A stretch of 64,000 bases of DNA from Fasciola hepatica (lineage: Eukaryota; Platyhelminthes; Trematoda; Plagiorchiida; Fasciolidae). The notes below the pieces were generated by a model. The model saw only the letters and a list, made by a program, of their open reading frames with translations. It made no database searches and had not been told where the DNA came from. Each line of letters opens with the position of its first letter. Positions within the stretch are counted from its first letter, which is position 1. The position numbers and the translations under genes were made by a program. Shown here one piece after another: positions 1 through 10,959 of the stretch. The stretch is taken from contig CANUEZ040000031.1 in assembly GCA_948099385.1 (NCBI GenBank), forward strand, positions 985,001-1,049,000, given 5' to 3'.

Positions 1-727
<727 letters not shown>

Positions 728-864
728 GTGCGACGATGGAAAATAGGAATTAAACTTTCATTATCTCCCAGAGTTCCGTATGATCCTGGAAGTTTCAATA
801 TCCTTTCTTGCTACTGGGATGGTGTCTGTAGTTGGACTTTCGTAATATCACGCTACCGTCTTGC

Positions 865-1081
865 GTTTTCCTATACTTATGAGAATACAGTAAAAGTCAC
901 AGAAAAGCACAAAAATCATATCTTCAAAAATGCTTCATTTACTCACTGAATCAGTGAACAAAGCTACTGCGGTGAATCAACGGCACCATCCAAGTAAAGT
1001 CAGTTGTAAAATGGTGAGCATTGAAGCGTGTTTAGCAACCAAAGTGCACATTGTTATGGTACTAGAAACGGTCATATTATC
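865..1081. repeat. About 217-bp segment present only in the left arm
   Basis: On the right arm the bases flanking this segment are directly joined near 28363-28365. It is either an insertion on the left or a deletion on the right. No terminal inverted repeats or coding motif were recognised. Confidence 0.6.
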
Positions 1082-1834
1082 TAATTTTACTGTGCCTAGC
1101 ATGGTACGCTCGAATCGAATCGCTATTTCATAGTGTTGGCTCTACGTTATATCATTTACTAGATTACTGGGCATCACTAGTATGTTTGTGTTTCGATTTG
1201 GCATGTTTTCTTTGTTCTGCTGCATGTGAGAATCGTCGGTGAATCTGATTACTGGTGGAGGAATCACTTGTGATTCATGGATTGTACAGCGTCCTCTGAT
1301 TGCTACTTTTCAGCTGGAACCTGACCCGGAAATTAAAACAATCATTTCTATCACAATATAGGGCAACTACTACGAGCATAATTGGCAATTCGATCGCCGC
1401 GTTATATGAGTATGCACGATAAATAGGCTCGTCTACCGACCCGAACCCACTGACTGCTTTGAAATTAGAGTTATCAGTCAAAGCACTAAATGCAAGCAAA
1501 TCCTGCTGAATGCTTACAAAGTAGCTCATATCACTTATTTACAATCCAAATTCTTTCAGATTACGTATTGCAAAGTAAAGCTTGGTAAAACGAAGATTCA
1601 CTGCACAAATCGCACAGTCTCTCTGGATAATTAAATGTAGGAGGCTTTCAAACATAGAGGAATTGAAGAGTCAATTCTTAAATGTCCCCAAAATTTCAAA
1701 ACCTTATGTGAATCCATTGTGGTAAGAACAACAAGAAATTCAACACAAGTATTAGGTTAGAAGTTGCTACATGAGAACTCCCACGCTATTCGATGGCTCC
1801 CAGTATTGCCGCCGACAAAACCTGTGTGGCACTT

Positions 1835-2013
1835 ATCCCACAGCTGATGAAAACTTACAGGTAACAGATCAGCTGCGATTCTTCAGAACAGTAGACAGGT
1901 TCCGTATGCCTAACATTTGTCCACCAAGGGGACTGAATGATAAAACATCAAAGTGTAATTTACATTGTGACGTTCATTGAATGACCTGTGGATTGAGCGG
2001 GAAAGGTGAACTT
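1835..2013. repeat. About 179-bp segment present only in the left arm
   Basis: The mirrored right-arm sequence near 27620 is continuous where the left arm has this segment. The segment is flanked on the left arm by the same four bases ACTT, which could be a target-site duplication or a short repeat used in a deletion. No internal motif identifies it. Confidence 0.55.
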
Positions 2014-2159
2014 AGAAGGGCAACCAGTATATCAAAGTATCGTCAACCCCAGACAATACTCACAAGTAACTGTGAAAGAAATGTGGATAGTAAAAGTAGA
2101 GTGGGGTTAATGAGTACAGTGCACCTATCCATCGGCGAGGACCTGACCTAGTTAGAAGC

Positions 2160-2490
2160 ATTCGCCCGCAGATAACGGTATGCTAACTGTGTCCCCCTTC
2201 GGAGCTTTCGGGTATTACTGGCTGTCATTTAGGACGTCATCTGAAAGAAACCTAAGTCGGTAGATCGCATCAGCCCGGATGGTAACGGATCGTCCTACCA
2301 GCAAAACGCACGCTTTCTGAGTGCAGAGGTCCAGTATCCAACCCTGGGCTCGGCGGTGAATGTGCACTATTGATAAGTTCCAACTAGAGCACAATTGGAG
2401 TCTGAGGCTTCCGACTCCAAGGTTGGTCGGACTACCCAAGGCCTTTCCCAGAGAAATGGAGTCCCAATGGGATTCAGCCAAGCGATATTT
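2160..2490 (-). repeat. GC-rich block of unknown origin, left-arm copy
   Basis: Notably richer in G+C and CpG than the surrounding AT-rich DNA and highly conserved between arms. On the minus strand it is open from 2481 to 2215, with the mirrored frame at 27139-27498 extending further. No protein family was recognised. The composition suggests a mobile-element fragment (a SINE or part of a retrotransposon) rather than a local gene, but this is inference. Confidence 0.4.
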
Positions 2491-2669
2491 TATTACTTTT
2501 AATTGTTCTATTCCGAACCACTAACTGTAATAAACACACTTCTGTCCGCAAATACCTCAGTTATTCGTTGCCCAAAAACTCATTTATACACCAGTTGTGA
2601 TGATCATAAAATGTCCTTCCATGGGAGTTCATTGGTCCACTGATATTTCCAAAAGGCTCGGCTATCTTG

Positions 2670-3017
2670 TCAGCCTGTTTTCACCCTCGAGTTGTTTGAT
2701 AAAGCTATGGTGGCTTGACAGAACTGCTTGCAAATGATCGGTTCATCACTCCATATGGTTGACTCCATTCTGGGAGGCCGATGATGTTTATCTGGCGGTG
2801 AACCGGCCCATCGGGTGGCCGTGCGCCATACACACATATTTGTATCAGTTGCACTAATACAATTGTTGAACACGTAATTCAGAGGATTCAACGGATAGTA
2901 TTTTACGGGCACAACATACGAACCATGAAAACAGATTGCAGATGGCTTATTTTCAAAACCTGAAGCTGATTGTGTTTGCATGTGTATACTGACTAATAAA
3001 TAATCATAACTGATCAT
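2670..3017 (-). CDS. Hypothetical 115-residue frame with a cysteine module
   Basis: This frame is open in both arms (mirror 26603-26950) with one residue difference (Lys/Gln near residue 97). Because the underlying DNA also differs by about one base, this says nothing about selection. The translation contains a Cys, a run of about 24 residues, Asn-Cys, then another Cys nine residues on, a spacing like the modules in gene B. There is no signal peptide and the start codon is arbitrary; if real it is probably one exon. Family unknown. Confidence 0.3.
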   Translation of the reverse strand: MISYDYLLVSIHMQTQSASGFENKPSAICFHGSYVVPVKYYPLNPLNYVFNNCISATDTNMCVWRTATRWAGSPPDKHHRPPRMESTIWSDEPIICKQFCQATIALSNNSRVKTG

Positions 3018-3369
3018 AAATTAGCTCTGGGCAGTTTGCGCGTTATTCGATGTTTACCAGATTTATCTGGCAAACGTTTATTTTCAATAAATGAAAACAC
3101 GATTTTACTTGCTATGCTTGCGAACAGTTTCACCTATACTCTCTCAGATAGTTTTGCTTCGGAGTCACTTTCACCTCTATGAGTGGCCAAAAAACTTTAT
3201 TTTATCACTAATCATTATCGTTCACTTATCCTACAAACGCTTCACCGTCAGCTGGAAACCTTGTGAACTGCGGGCTCTTCGCTCCTTCTCTAGACCATGT
3301 TCTTGATCGAGGTATTATCTGGCAGCTTGTATTACTAGATTCGCGAACCCATGTTATATCCCACTTCTG

Positions 3370-3567
3370 GTGAATCCTCAATTATCGGTGAACTGTTTTA
3401 CACGCTTAGGTGGAGCAGCTTGCGATTTCCTTTGTATGTGTCCAGGAAAGAAAACCCTAGATTTGGTTTGCGCAGCTAGAAACAACGTTTTTCCTGCCCA
3501 AAGTGACCATGAAAAGTATTCCGTTTCGCTGATTGGCAGCAGTTATTCCTTCACACGTTGCCCATGA
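3370..3567 (+). CDS. Hypothetical exon-like frame, cysteine-rich
   Basis: The 65-residue frame has eight cysteines, including a Val-Asn-Cys followed by another Cys eight residues later and a Cys-Met-Cys cluster. It is conserved in the right arm (26250-26053, one substitution, Arg/His near the end). The frame stays open upstream of the Met, so the Met is not a reliable start, and there is no signal peptide. It may be an exon of an otherwise unrecognised gene. No known family was recognised. Confidence 0.3.
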   Translation: MNPQLSVNCFTRLGGAACDFLCMCPGKKTLDLVCAARNNVFPAQSDHEKYSVSLIGSSYSFTRCP

Positions 3568-3599
3568 CGTTTTATCAGCTGGATTTAGACGGATACAAA

Positions 3600-5500
3600 A
3601 CTTATCAGCGCATAAAAGCAGCGCTCACTAGCTGAACTTGAATGTGTCATAAAGGAGAAAAAGTTTGTTTTTGTTCAGACCGAAAAAAATCGTAGACCGT
3701 AAAACGTCCTAACGTTTTCATCGCACACAAACTAATTTATAAGAAACTAAGATCGATATCAGCTTCCGAAAGTGTGTTTGAATTCAACAACCTCCCAGTG
3801 ATAATCAAACTATATTTTCTGTGTCCGCAGAGGAATGTACTGGAAGCTCACTGTGTGGATTGATGCAACTTCTTCAAACTAATTTCCCAAAGGTTACTGG
3901 GGTGTCGTCTCTCCTAACTAAGTCGTGTTTTGCCTCACTAACCACCACCGTTTATGATTTCATCTATCAATTCTAGGTACTCCATAAGATGTCCGTTAGA
4001 TGCCCCACTCATCTATCGTCTAACTTGCGGCCTCGCTGATATGCAGCTCAAAGTCACATATGTACAACAGCGGCTGGGAATATTCGGGTGATTACAGCCC
4101 ATGCAATTTGCACAAGGAATTCACTCTCACATTCTTCTTTTGCAGCAGGAATTTGTGTAAGGAGGTATGTGTCAGATAATGTTCTATTCATGCGATATAT
4201 GTTGGGTAAATTCTTCTTCAGAACGGTTATTTGGGACACCTTTTTCCATTGCCTTTAGTTGTTGTAGATAAAATTTCGAAATATAATTCATCCCCGCAGT
4301 TTGGGCTAAGAATAAGCTGATATTGTTTTGTCGAAGAAGAATAAACTGGATCAATAACATGATAGTTCGTTCTTTCAGTTCTAACTGTCCCAGGTACAAA
4401 TAAATACCAATAGCTACGAGCCGAAAATGTGGACGACCTAGCGTCAAGTCGCCAGCAGGCTTCTCGCAAATGGAAGACCCCAGAATTTCTATGACAAGGA
4501 CCACTAGGCTTTTTGAGCCTCATCGTGTTCCAGGGAAAAAAGGACATCTAACGAAGTCGTCCAAATGACTTTCAGATTCCGTCAAGAATGTATTCGACTG
4601 ATATTATAGGCACGAACACGGGCGTGTGTAGTCCTCACGTATACAGGTCTGAAAGGCCACTTTTCTGATAAATGTGTTCGTGGTTGAGTAACGGCTTCCT
4701 TGTCTCCATTGTACACTTAAAACAATAAAGACTCACGTGAATGCGGATTTAAAACCAAGGTCAGTGACAAAATAGATGTCACGGCAAGCACTAACTCTCG
4801 TTTACTGGTATTAAGGCAGGATTTAAACCTAAACCAATAAGAATAAAAGCTCAAATTGACGATCGCATGACCACCGCAGCATAAAAGCTGAATATGTGCC
4901 TACTCAATCGCATAGTTTATCAAATACGTTTGCGCCTGGTTACAACAAGGTGAAACGGAATGTAACAAGTACTTGGTAGATTTGCATTTACTATGCACAA
5001 TATATTGACCTAAGAAGCTGGCAAAGTGTTTTTTATTTGTTTCACCGCGGTAGCTTATATATCCGAAAACATTGGTCTCTACTTCTAGAATTGATCTGTC
5101 TTGGCTGTGACACTTGTCTTGCTGACGCTTTCCTTTACATTTGTTGCTAACGCTATGTGATGTAACTAATTGTGATCAGTGACAATAAGCTTCATCCCAG
5201 ACGCTAAAATTCGGATGTAGATTACTGAAAATAATAATCGTCATTTATTGGTGAGGGTACTCACGTGTCGATACAAATATTTACCCAGTAGAACTCAATA
5301 AATGAAACAATTAGATAAAGTATACAATACCACATGCTAATCGATTGTGAACAAATATATTCTCACCGCAAACAATGATTCTCTAAGATAGCTAGTGATG
5401 CATTCATCATATGTGATTTCGGATCAGTCGCACTTTGAACACTAACTACGGATAGTCTAAATTAAGTATTCTGAAGATGGAACATGAATACTCTTTTATA
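3600..5500. other. Arm sequence without a supported gene
   Basis: Short open frames on both strands between 4054 and 4547 have no recognisable domains and no counterpart in unit 3. The stretch includes a locally diverged block at 3580-3740 and the 949-bp left-arm-only segment described separately. Confidence 0.5.
4366..5314. repeat. 949-bp segment absent from the right arm
   Basis: The right arm joins the two flanks directly at 25256/25257. In the left arm the segment is flanked by TAG on both sides. The ends were compared by eye and do not form clear terminal inverted repeats. A 16-base string at 4507-4522 recurs at 42974-42989, at a roughly matching distance upstream of gene A in unit 3, which hints that the segment is ancestral and was deleted on the right. 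Long minus-strand frames (4184-4547) cross its left border and have no recognised domain. Confidence 0.75.
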
Positions 5501-5519
5501 TTTCCTGACTGAACGATGT

Positions 5520-5799
5520 GCTATTGGTGAATTACCAGTTACCAGATACAAATTACTTAAACATACGGAGTTGTAAATTTGAGGATTATTCTGATCTACA
5601 AGAATACAATCCGGGGTTCTCTAGGATGTTTAGACAGTGCTTGACTGTATTTCATAAACTGGATCGTGGAAACCTTTCCGAGTTCCCTGACGAGGAAGAG
5701 GGAAAGCTGTGCAAATGCACTACCTATCATCTTCACCTAACTAGTGAATCCCTGGTCCGAATGGAAATTGCTTGTTTACCGCACGATTGCTTGCAGTAA
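5520..5799 (+). pseudogene. Block C, left copy: frame-conserved cysteine peptide
   Basis: The translated frame around 5570-5650 aligns without gaps to frames at about 44610-44760 and 61580-61740. Shared features are an aromatic/acidic stretch after Arg/Gln-Ser-Cys and a downstream Cys. Units 3 and 4 end this frame at similar positions just after a Met/Lys-Glu-Ser-Asn stretch, whereas this copy runs on to 5799. It may be the last exon of an upstream gene or an old exon of gene A. The diverged right-arm copy is at 24721-25020. Function unknown. Confidence 0.4.
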
Positions 5800-6282
5800 C
5801 TATACAAAGTAGATGGGCGAAATGATTATAACTTGGGCACCGTTTTTTAGTGCTTATGACTCAACTTGAAACAGTGGATGTAGTAGCGAAAATGAATTAG
5901 TTAAATTCCCCATTCAAAACATGTTATTATTCCATCACATCAGAATACAACACAAAATATTTTTCAATTACCAAGTCCTAATTGTTTATTCGGCACAATA
6001 ATCCATACCTCCCCTATGATGAAAGCTGTCATCCAATTTATCCATCGCTATGGAAAGAAAACAAAACAAATTACATGCAACCAATGGCCTTTCATTGTGT
6101 ACCGTCCCCACAATTGTGTTTAACTTGAGATTGAAGATTGTAAAATTATGTCGTTCTTCGCCAAACACGATACGAATACTTGCATTCCTGATTGGTCGAA
6201 TATGCTGATTTTCTGGAGATACGTACGGTACATTACTGAGCACCGATTGGCTTATTTCCGCTAACGACCTTGGACCAGTCGC

Positions 6283-6290
6283 GATAAAAG
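6283..6290 (+). promoter_or_regulatory. Putative TATA element of gene A, left copy
   Basis: The octamer GATAAAAG lies 40 bases upstream of the A start codon. The same octamer, preceded by a conserved ACCAGT block, lies at the same distance (40 bases) in unit 3 (45026-45033). In unit 4 the corresponding bases have changed. The conservation across diverged units supports a core promoter role, which remains inferred. Confidence 0.5.
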
Positions 6291-6322
6291 CAGTGCCAAA
6301 CAAGCCTTTTAAAACAACCACC

Positions 6323-6898
6323 ATGATACGCCCAAACTTCGTAGTACTTTTCCACTTATTCGCCTTGCAGGGTTCCGTGGTAGATGAATGCCATTTTCAT
6401 TGCAAAAATGGACGCACACCTGATTGGATAAAGATCAAAGTCCACCCACATGTTGGATCAAAATCTAACAGCTGTGACGCTGTAGATATTGGAGCGTGCC
6501 ATTTTGCTGCACTGGAATGGAGTTCAACTGTGAACATCATCGTCTTCGACGCAGTAGGTTCAAACAATTCATTTATTTTGTGGCGTAGCTTTTTTGAATA
6601 TATTCCAAAAAACGGATCTTGTGATTGTCATCTCCTCATGGATATGTGACATTGAATATTAAATGATCATCGTTATATCGATAGAATTATAATATTCAGA
6701 TTTACCAATTGTCTGTGACTGATTTTCTAGAGATCGGGACATTGCACTTTTGGGACCATATCAAAAATGCCCAAGCAGTCACCTGAATCAACCGAGAAAC
6801 ACGTGTACGTGAAGGTGTGCTGTGGTGAGTCGATTCCTTCTTACCAGTGCCTACTCTATGTTTACTCGCATGATTCATTTTTGATTTGAATAGATTGA
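6323..6898 (+). pseudogene. Gene A, left copy: secreted cysteine-rich protein relic
   Basis: The start at 6323 opens a hydrophobic signal peptide of about 20 residues, followed by a Cys-rich mature part with a Lys-Val-His-Pro-His-Val-Gly stretch and paired cysteines. An upstream in-frame Met (6293) lies next to the TATA-like element and is less likely to be used. The frame stops at 6649. Compared with units 3 and 4 about seven bases are missing near 6635, which shifts the frame. The C-terminal part (Arg-Ser-Gly-His-Cys to Val-Cys-Cys) resumes at about 6728-6824 in another frame. A 69-bp intron (6825-6893, GTGAGT to TAG) then leads to a stop at 6896-6898. An intact ancestor would be about 150-160 residues. 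Family not recognised; extracellular role inferred. Confidence 0.55.
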
Positions 6899-7126
6899 AC
6901 TATTCTAATATAAGGCAAAATAGATACCGCAGTACCGAAAATGTAAATCCGTCTTTATTTATCATTTTGCAAGCATGCACACATATAGCGCTTTGTTATA
7001 AATTGTTCTTGTGTGTCTGCTTCTCTATCTCAATGTCACTTTGTTATCTCACAACTGATGAACTACTTGACATCTGTTCTTCCATTTTTATCTATCACTG
7101 TTTTCTGTACTTGACTCCGGTAATTG

Positions 7127-7132
7127 AATAAA
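7127..7132 (+). terminator. polyA signal of gene A, left copy
   Basis: AATAAA about 230 bases after the gene A stop. It is conserved at 23444-23439 in the right arm, 45847-45852 in unit 3 and 62970-62975 in unit 4, which supports a real 3' end. Gene B converges on this point from the other strand. Confidence 0.6.
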
Positions 7133-7199
7133 TACACACGCTTTGGACCAATAAGTATTTGTTCGTTCTTACGTTCAGTTGGGTTATTCGAACAAACAT

Positions 7200-7450
7200 C
7201 TAAACTGACTGCGTTCCAGAACCTTTAAACACTTGACCGATGTTGCTTGTGTAAATGCTTATTGAGTGAAGCTGACCATAAAAGATTTGGACTTCCCAAG
7301 CAATGATGTCGATTTTGTATGGGGTAGAACTTAAAAGCAATTTTTTCTTCGATGCGGGATAATCGAAGGATGTACATGTGACTGGAAATGACTGCTCCCT
7401 GAAACGTCCGAAATTCACCATTCTGGGTCATATCAGATTGCGCTGTCACT
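7200..7450 (-). other. Possible 3' end of gene B, left copy
   Basis: Minus-strand sequence downstream of gene B. The short frame at its end (Gly-Ser-Gly-Thr-Gln-Ser-Val, near 7204-7234) is shared with unit 4 at about 63040-63080. Further upstream, comparison with units 3 and 4 shows stops in every frame, so most of the block is probably untranslated. Confidence 0.3.
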
Positions 7451-7825
7451 TATGAATCGCTGACAAAATGATTTTGGTGACTTGACTCATCACTGACGTA
7501 ATAGAAGCCCAACGTGATCGCTGTTGTCCCCACCATAAACAGTGGACAAAAATACTGTTGTTGGTCCAACCACACTTTCAAAATTTCCGCTCAACTATTG
7601 CCCCGGGGCGGCAAAGTGCGCCGCGAAAGCTCTTTTATTCCCTGTATCAAGTGAATAAGTAGATTTCTCCCGGCGTTAGGTGGTAAATGTTTAGTCCTGT
7701 TATCAAACTAGCATGTGTAATACGAGCAAGCAAGTGAAAGGCATTAAAAAGAGAAGAAGCGGACAGACATGTGTTATTTGAAGTTCCGCGTGTTGCGCTC
7801 ATCCGCAAGTCCATCGAACACATAC

Positions 7826-10759
7826 CGTAATGACGGCCAGTTTTCCGGTGGTCGCATTTCACAAACTTCTCCCAAACAATTCACTCTCACGGGCTCGTTT
7901 TTATGAGAAACATCCTTGGCGATACATGTGACTGATAATGCCTTACTGTTGTGAGGAAAGTGACGAATGACGTTAGGTAACTGGATAGGGACAACCATTA
8001 CGTGGAATAATGCAGTATATGAACTTCTTCGATGAAGTGTGGACAATCACCGCTGTTTCAAACGACGAAGCTCGACATTTAATCCTCCGTGATATATGAA
8101 ACATCTAATAAACTGATATTGCGGTATCCGCAAGGAAATGGTAGTCGATTCAATGAATAACATAATAGTTGCCTTAGATACTAACGGGCGAAAAAATGAG
8201 TTTCACAATCCAGTATTTTTGCACCACTCAGTTGTGACAGACCCCAGTTACAACTGTGTAGCAACGACTACGAGTGATACAGTAAATTGCTCTTTCATTC
8301 AGTCTCAACCAGGCCTTTTGTTAAGTTTGGTTGGAACGACCACCTGATTTTCTCTGTACCATCGACTTCTAGGGTGACACGGGGATTATCCTAATGTTCA
8401 TGTTCACAGTCACCTGGTTTCTTGTGAATACACGTGAAATGATTAGCAGAATATAAGATGGAAATTCCAAACAGGCTGGAGAAGGGGTTTTCGAGATCAG
8501 TACAACAACTTTAGGAAGGGCTACAAAGCTGACCTAAGGAAAATTATGACCCAGTTCTGATTTCTAATTCATGGATTCTGTATTCGAGCAGATGGTCACA
8601 TCTAAAAGGCCGTAAGAACCTACACCGACTAATAAATAATATTGTGTGGTTTATTCGGTCATTTGATGTCATGAGGCTTGCTATTTGTCCATTCCCGTTT
8701 TGCCTGATATCAGGACATATGATACTCGTGTGCTACCCACTGTGGACATACCTTATCGGTGAATCACATGCACATTACTGCGTGGAAAGCTGATATTGAT
8801 TGAATGTTCTCAATAGTTTTAAATATTTGTGTTGGTTGTAGCTCAGGTTGTTGGTTTCTATGATGTTCTGATCGCTGAGCACATGCACTGACGATGTCAC
8901 CTCGACTGGTGGTGAAACGTTTGCGATCTAAACGCCAAGCTCAGCGATCAGAACATCATAGAAATTGATTGAATGTGTTTTTTCGCCTGGTAAAATCTCA
9001 TTATTATACTTATATTTACCGCATGCTGAATACACGTTGATCCTTACACGTGTGTTCATAATCTATCTACTGAATCTGGGATACAACGATCAACCTTATG
9101 TAAAACATTTCATTTAGGTCAGACATTTATTCCCTCACTTCAAGATCAGATTGGTTTTAGCCAGCGAGTTCAAATGTTTCATCGACAAATCACAAACGCT
9201 AATGCAGTTGATTGATATTTCGAAAAGGATGACAACCTCGCAGGAGATGAAAGAATCAGCTTGGTACAGGCATATTTATGCACCTGATAATCATATCAGC
9301 AATGATATCATCGATAAATGAGGAGGTCACTCTGTTGGAGAACTCACCGAATTGCGGTTTGACATTATTTGAGAGCAATCAAACCCGGCAAATCGATGGA
9401 TGATTGCGAACTCTGGCCTAGACAACAATTCTGAAACTAACATATTTTTCGTTATCAACTTCCAAAGAAATACTCAGATTCTTCTCTTTCTGTGAAATGT
9501 TAAGCAGTCTCGGAAAATAAAATCTTTCTCAAACTGGAAATATTGCAAATTGTTCGACTGTAGGCGAAAAGTGTATGCAATGATTCATTCATTGTTTTTA
9601 CATGACGCGGGGTATTTTAGTTGATTAGCCTGAATCAAGTGGTCTAGTGTTTCACATAACAGTATGAGATGAACTCGATGTTTTATTATGCAGACATACA
9701 CACCTATGCAACTTTTGATTCACCAGCAACCAAGGTTTTCCAATGTGCAAAAGGAGGATTCAGTTCTTCGCCGGATACATGCATAGTTTATTTACTGATC
9801 TTAAGAACAGAATGGGAAAATTGAGAATATTTGGGAATCTTCAAGAAAAGTTTGCATGAGGTATTTATCCGATACATTGGTCGAATGAAGACTTCTTTTC
9901 GGAGTGGTTATATTTTTTGGCGGTGTTTAGTTCATGATTTGTTGCGTCGCATTACATAACAATAAAAAGACGATAATACTCAAAACTACTCGCCTCTCAA
10001 CATGTGAATTCAAATTGATTCATCCGAGTGGCTTTATGACGTTTGTGATAGTAATATTAATATAAACTATTGTTTATGGCGAAAAAATAAATTTTCTCAT
10101 AGCAGAACGGCAGGAAATGAATGACGGCCTTCACTGAAAGCACCATAAAGATAACCACTCCCAGTTTCGTTCAGTTCATTGTTCGTAGGAGGAATGGCAG
10201 TCGGATACACGGAAATGGATAACGGGCAAATTTACCTTTGGTGGAAAAGGTGAATGAGAACTGTGGGACACGTTTTCACATGATGGAATTTGTTCACGCA
10301 GAGTAGGACCCTAATTGTTCTAGTTTGAGACTTGTCAGTAATGTGAATATTCCATTACAAAACCATATATTTACCAGAAAAATAACGTCAGTAATATTCT
10401 TTTACTGAATAAGTGCAGGATTAGTCTGAAACATTTATTCGGTTTTGTCGGTATTCTGAAAGGCTTTGTCTACAGAATTTATTTTGACGCGGACGTCAAC
10501 AGCTGTACAGACGCGGTTGTTCCCATACCATTGTCAGTGGGTATGAACAAAGTGCAATTTGTCATGGTCCCCGTTCTTTAAAGTATTTAGGGGAACCCAA
10601 AAGGTCCACTCGCTTGCACTCTGTTCATAAGAACAGATGTCTCTTCTGATGGCAAAGCAAGAGTTACAACTGTCGCATGTCATACCAAGGGAACTTTGGC
10701 GACTTGGCGTGTATGTGTAACACGAGTGCATGTAGGATAACAGTTTCCTAGCTCCACGA
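7826..10759 (-). pseudogene. Gene B, left copy: multi-exon cysteine-module gene relic
   Basis: Five minus-strand blocks keep the same reading frame as unit 3. They are b5 (about 10759-10632), b4 (about 10150-9990), b3 (about 9425-9342), b2 (about 8438-8345) and b1 (7980-7826). b1 is bounded by an acceptor CCTATCCAG and a donor GTATGT, giving a 155-bp exon with Val-Thr-Cys, then Val-Asn-Cys, then Glu-Val-Cys. b2 has an in-frame stop at 8393-8391 and b4 has two stops and has lost its central Asn-Cys, so this copy is probably dead. No signal-peptide exon was located. Function unknown; a secreted or surface protein with repeated disulfide modules is the best guess. Confidence 0.45.
8855..8964. 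mobile_element. MITE-like element, left-arm copy
   Basis: A 110-bp element ending in 26-bp perfect inverted repeats (8855-8880 and 8939-8964, starting TTTCTATGATGTTCTGATCG). It has no coding capacity. It is mirrored at 21607-21716 with one mismatch in its repeats, so it predates the inverted duplication. It was not seen at the matching place in unit 3. Confidence 0.8.
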
Positions 10760-10959
10760 AATATAAAAACGTCTGGTGAAGTAAATAATCGAAAAGCTGT
10801 GTGTATTATCGTTGTGAAACTGACTACCATTATAAATATTCTTGGGCCACGATTGATCTAATAACTGTACTATCAACCGGAGAACCTTGCATTTTGATAA
10901 ATGTTGATCAACTTGATTACAATCTTTGCCTATAGTTGGCTGGATCAGAGGCAGCCTCA

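Noticed and set aside
1846..1852. Additional hammerhead core at a CTGATGA string
   Set aside because: CTGATGA alone is common; no stem II followed by GAAA at the right distance and no stem I partner. The same applies to the string near 7046.
7200..7450. Coding exon of 73-74 residues on the minus strand
   Set aside because: Unit 3 and unit 4 homologues have stops in each candidate frame and no shared frame is conserved, apart from the very end.
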